From assembly GCA_026996635.1 (NCBI GenBank), contig JALWKH010000395.1, positions 1,203 through 9,719 on the forward strand: a stretch of 8,517 nucleotides of DNA. Direction: 5' to 3'. A program made the translations under genes and the position numbers. Shown piece by piece: positions 7,509 to 8,517 of this stretch; the stretch's first letter is position 1, and each line of letters opens with the position of its first letter. The notes under the pieces were generated by a model. The model saw only the letters and a list, made by a program, of their open reading frames with translations, had not been told where the DNA came from and did not search any database. The DNA is from Bacteroidales bacterium (GTDB lineage Bacteria; Bacteroidota; Bacteroidia; Bacteroidales; JALTDM01).

Positions 7509-7557
7509 CAAATTACACGTTAGTAAAAGCATTCTGGGGCTAAAGCCCCGTAATTTG
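7509..7557. repeat. Outer inverted repeat CAAATTAC/GTAATTTG around a palindrome
   Basis: CAAATTAC at 7509-7516 is the exact reverse complement of GTAATTTG at 7550-7557, and the GGGGCT palindrome sits just inside the right arm. RNA from this stretch could form a long-range stem enclosing a GC-rich hairpin, with the stem beginning only 8 nt after the sigma factor stop codon, so it may stabilise or terminate that transcript. Eight-base arms in AT-rich DNA can arise by chance. Confidence 0.35.
7536..7549. repeat. Palindrome GGGGCT-AA-AGCCCC
   Basis: This is a perfect 6-bp-arm palindrome with an AA centre. Its core GGCTAAAGCC recurs as the complement GGCTTTAGCC at 7732-7741, and in a diverged form at 7660-7669. 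Repeats built on this core look like the REP-type palindromes scattered between genes in many genomes, but copy number in this genome cannot be seen from one window. Confidence 0.7.
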
Positions 7558-7575
7558 TACCATATATTTATTTAC

Positions 7576-7593
7576 CCCGCCATAAATGACGGG
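7576..7593. repeat. Imperfect palindrome CCCGCCAT-AA-ATGACGGG
   Basis: Eight-base arms around an AA centre, with a single mismatch (C7580 opposite A7589). It has the same layout as the neighbouring GGGGCT palindrome but an unrelated sequence, so it is a second repeat type in the cluster. The mismatch suggests decay or a preserved bulge. Confidence 0.6.
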
Positions 7594-7616
7594 ACTATTA
7601 ATATCGATTTTTAATA

Positions 7617-7648
7617 ATATTGTTCGGAAATAAATTACCGAACAATAT
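7617..7648. repeat. 11-bp-arm inverted repeat (ATATTGTTCGG/CCGAACAATAT)
   Basis: Perfect 11-bp arms at 7617-7627 and 7638-7648 enclose a 10-nt AT-rich loop. It is the longest perfect stem in the cluster and differs from the others in having a long loop and AT-rich arms. It sits centrally between the two GGCTAAAGCC-type palindromes. It could be a protein-binding dyad, a cruciform or a strong RNA hairpin. Confidence 0.7.
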
Positions 7649-7657
7649 GAGACATAA

Positions 7658-7671
7658 CAGGTTTTAGCCTG
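7658..7671. repeat. Palindrome CAGGTT-TT-AGCCTG
   Basis: Six-base arms around a TT centre, with one position (T7662 opposite G7667) pairing only as a wobble in RNA. The core GGTTTTAGCC differs by one base from GGCTTTAGCC at 7732-7741, so it looks like a diverged copy of the same repeat in the same orientation. Confidence 0.5.
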
Positions 7672-7687
7672 ATATTTTTTTGCTTAG

Positions 7688-7707
7688 CCCTGCCTTTTAA
7701 GGCAGGG
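7688..7707. repeat. Palindrome CCCTGCCTT-TT-AAGGCAGGG
   Basis: Perfect 9-bp arms at 7688-7696 and 7699-7707 around a TT centre, giving a 20-bp GC-rich palindrome. No T-run follows on the plus strand (next bases TAAAATAAAG), and on the minus strand only GCTAAGC then an A-run follows, so it is not a classical terminator for either neighbour. It matches the short-centre architecture of the other palindromes here. Confidence 0.7.
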
Positions 7708-7730
7708 TAAAATAAAGTAACCTCCACCTT

Positions 7731-7742
7731 GGGCTTTAGCCT
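7731..7742. repeat. GGCT-TT-AGCC palindrome, inverted copy of the 7536 repeat
   Basis: GGCT (7732-7735), TT, AGCC (7738-7741) is the complement of the GGCTAAAGCC core at 7538-7547. The two copies bracket the cluster about 190 bp apart in opposite orientation, as expected of a REPIN or MITE-like unit. The outer arms are degenerate here, so this copy has decayed or is partial. Confidence 0.45.
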
Positions 7743-7895
7743 TCGTTATGATTTGATTTTTTTTCTTTTTAGTAATTGAATCCTTTTGTAAAACATATTG
7801 TTTATCTGTAAGTTATACCTATTCAATGTTTTTATTGCGTAATTTGGGATAAATCTTCCAAAATTAGCAGACAGCAGTAATGATTCTCTATCAAA

Positions 7896-8517
7896 TCAAA
7901 ATCCCGCTTTCTTCAAATTCAGCTTTATTTTTTGCAGACCCGCCCTTTTTAGTTGGGAGTTGAAAAATATTGTTTCAAATTCTTCTTCGGGGAGTGCTTC
8001 CCAATCGGCAGCAGTTGCTTTTTTTAGGAAAGGTTTTATGAATAAATCGGGTTCGGAAGTAGGTATAGGCTTGGAGTTCCAAGGGCAAACATCTTGGCAA
8101 ATGTCACAACCGAAAATCCAGCCGTGAGTAATGTTAAGTTCCGATTTTGTTTCGTCTTTGAGCTCAATGGTATCGTAAGAGATACACCTTGTTGCATTCA
8201 GTTTGTAAGGCGACAAAGCACCTGTGGGACAAGCATCTACGCATCTTGTGCAAGTGCCGCAATGTGATGTTTGCATCGGTTTGTCGTATTCGTCGGCTTC
8301 AAGATTTATTATAAGTTCGCCTATGTAAAAAAACGAACCCAGTTTTTTGTTTATCAACAAGTTATTTTTACCAATCCAACCCAAACCGCTGCGAAGTGCC
8401 CAAATTCTTTCCAAAACAGGTGCGGAATCGGAGAAAAAACGCCCTTCCAATCCGGGATATTTTTCTTTGAGTGCGGCAAACAATTTTTTCAGCTTTTTTT
8501 TCACAACCTTATGATAG
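7896..8517 (-). CDS. queG: Epoxyqueuosine reductase, C-terminal part (5' end beyond window)
   Basis: QueG reduces epoxyqueuosine to queuosine in tRNA, the last step of queuosine synthesis, using cobalamin and two 4Fe-4S clusters in the cytoplasm. The 206 visible codons run from the right edge to TGA at 7898-7896. The frame stays open through the edge: codons before the GTG at 8504 read Y-H-K-V, matching the family's YHKV..KRL segment, so GTG is not the start and roughly the first 100 residues are missing. Visible are SDSAPVLER (29-37), GWIGKNNLLI (46-55), the ferredoxin motif C86-x2-C89-x2-C92-x3-C96-P, Cys111, and C137-x2-C140-x3-C144-P, giving all eight cluster cysteines. The chain ends soon after SQLKRAG, so it is the short form without a C-terminal HEAT-like extension. 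It converges with the sigma factor gene across the repeat cluster. Confidence 0.93.
   Translation of the reverse strand, partial: YHKVVKKKLKKLFAALKEKYPGLEGRFFSDSAPVLERIWALRSGLGWIGKNNLLINKKLGSFFYIGELIINLEADEYDKPMQTSHCGTCTRCVDACPTGALSPYKLNATRCISYDTIELKDETKSELNITHGWIFGCDICQDVCPWNSKPIPTSEPDLFIKPFLKKATAADWEALPEEEFETIFFNSQLKRAGLQKIKLNLKKAGF

Larger units (their letters stand above)
7498..7614 (+). pseudogene. 38-codon ORF overlapping the sigma stop; possible truncated regulator gene
   Basis: An ATG at 7498-7500 overlaps the sigma factor TGA in an ATGA arrangement and opens 38 codons, beginning MNKAKLHVSKSILGLKPRN and ending at TAA 7612-7614. In Bacteroidota this type of sigma gene is commonly followed by a coupled small gene whose product starts in a similar basic, lysine-rich way; that comparison is from memory. 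Here the reading frame runs straight into two palindromes (7536-7549 and 7576-7593), and codons from about Leu13 onward are encoded by repeat DNA. The best reading is a gene remnant disrupted by the repeat cluster; a real micropeptide or a chance ORF are alternatives. Confidence 0.35.
7502..7895. other. 394-bp intergenic region with a palindrome cluster
   Basis: Between the convergent sigma factor and queG genes I see no intact protein gene, tRNA or rRNA. The left half (about 7509-7742) holds a string of short inverted repeats, most built with 4-9 bp arms around a 2-nt AA or TT centre. The right half (about 7745-7895) is AT-rich and unstructured, with no recognisable coding content on either strand. 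There is no clean stem plus T-run terminator for either convergent gene, although the GC-rich palindromes could serve that role. The composition differs sharply from the flanking genes, consistent with inserted repeat DNA. Confidence 0.75.

Noticed and set aside
7688..7707. Rho-independent terminator for the sigma gene or queG
   Set aside because: The stem is strong but no T-run follows on either strand; it fits the palindrome cluster better.
7509..7742. CRISPR array
   Set aside because: The repeats are different palindromes of unequal size and spacing, not identical direct repeats with regular spacers, and no cas gene is present.
7684..7797. Minus-strand ORF of about 37 codons starting near 7794
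   Set aside because: It runs through the palindromes, has no known motif and is lysine-rich merely because the DNA is A-rich; it is most likely chance.
8502..8504. GTG as the start of queG
   Set aside because: The frame remains open to the window edge and the preceding codons encode YHKV, a conserved internal QueG segment, so the true start is outside.

Overview
The window reads as a stretch of a Bacteroidota chromosome, most likely Bacteroidales-like. The DNA is AT-rich, genes lack convincing Shine-Dalgarno sequences, one promoter matches the Bacteroidota -7 element TAnnTTTG, and the sigma factor is of the short ECF type common in that phylum. The species cannot be fixed from the sequence.

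Layout. Positions 1-5231 (minus strand) carry an nqrABCDEF operon for the Na+-translocating NADH:quinone reductase. It is complete except for the C-terminal half of nqrF, which lies beyond the left edge. Gene order is canonical and spacing is tight: gaps of 14, 3, 3 and 12 nt, plus a 4-nt ATGA overlap between nqrC and nqrD. Flavin-attachment threonines, iron-ligand cysteines and the NqrF 2Fe-2S cysteines are all present.

Positions 5232-5399 form a divergent AT-rich intergenic region with two inverted repeats and repeated AGGT half-sites. On the plus strand it leads into a 495-aa flavoprotein of the pyridine-nucleotide disulfide oxidoreductase fold (5400-6887). This protein resembles dihydrolipoamide dehydrogenase and soluble transhydrogenase but has lost both redox-active cysteines. 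A 185-aa ECF sigma factor follows (6944-7501, TTG start). Its stop codon overlaps the ATG of a 38-codon ORF that may be the remnant of a downstream regulator.

Positions 7502-7895 contain no convincing intact gene. Instead they hold a dense cluster of five to six short palindromes within about 210 bp, resembling REP or MITE-type repeats. At the right edge (minus strand) lies the C-terminal part of queG, epoxyqueuosine reductase, running off the window.

Functionally, Nqr oxidises NADH and builds a sodium gradient. The divergent flavoprotein probably also handles NAD(P)H, so the two may be co-regulated, but this is inference. The window is mainly well-understood core metabolism. The items most worth a second look are the cysteine-less flavoprotein, the palindrome cluster with the truncated ORF, and the shared nqr/flavoprotein control region.
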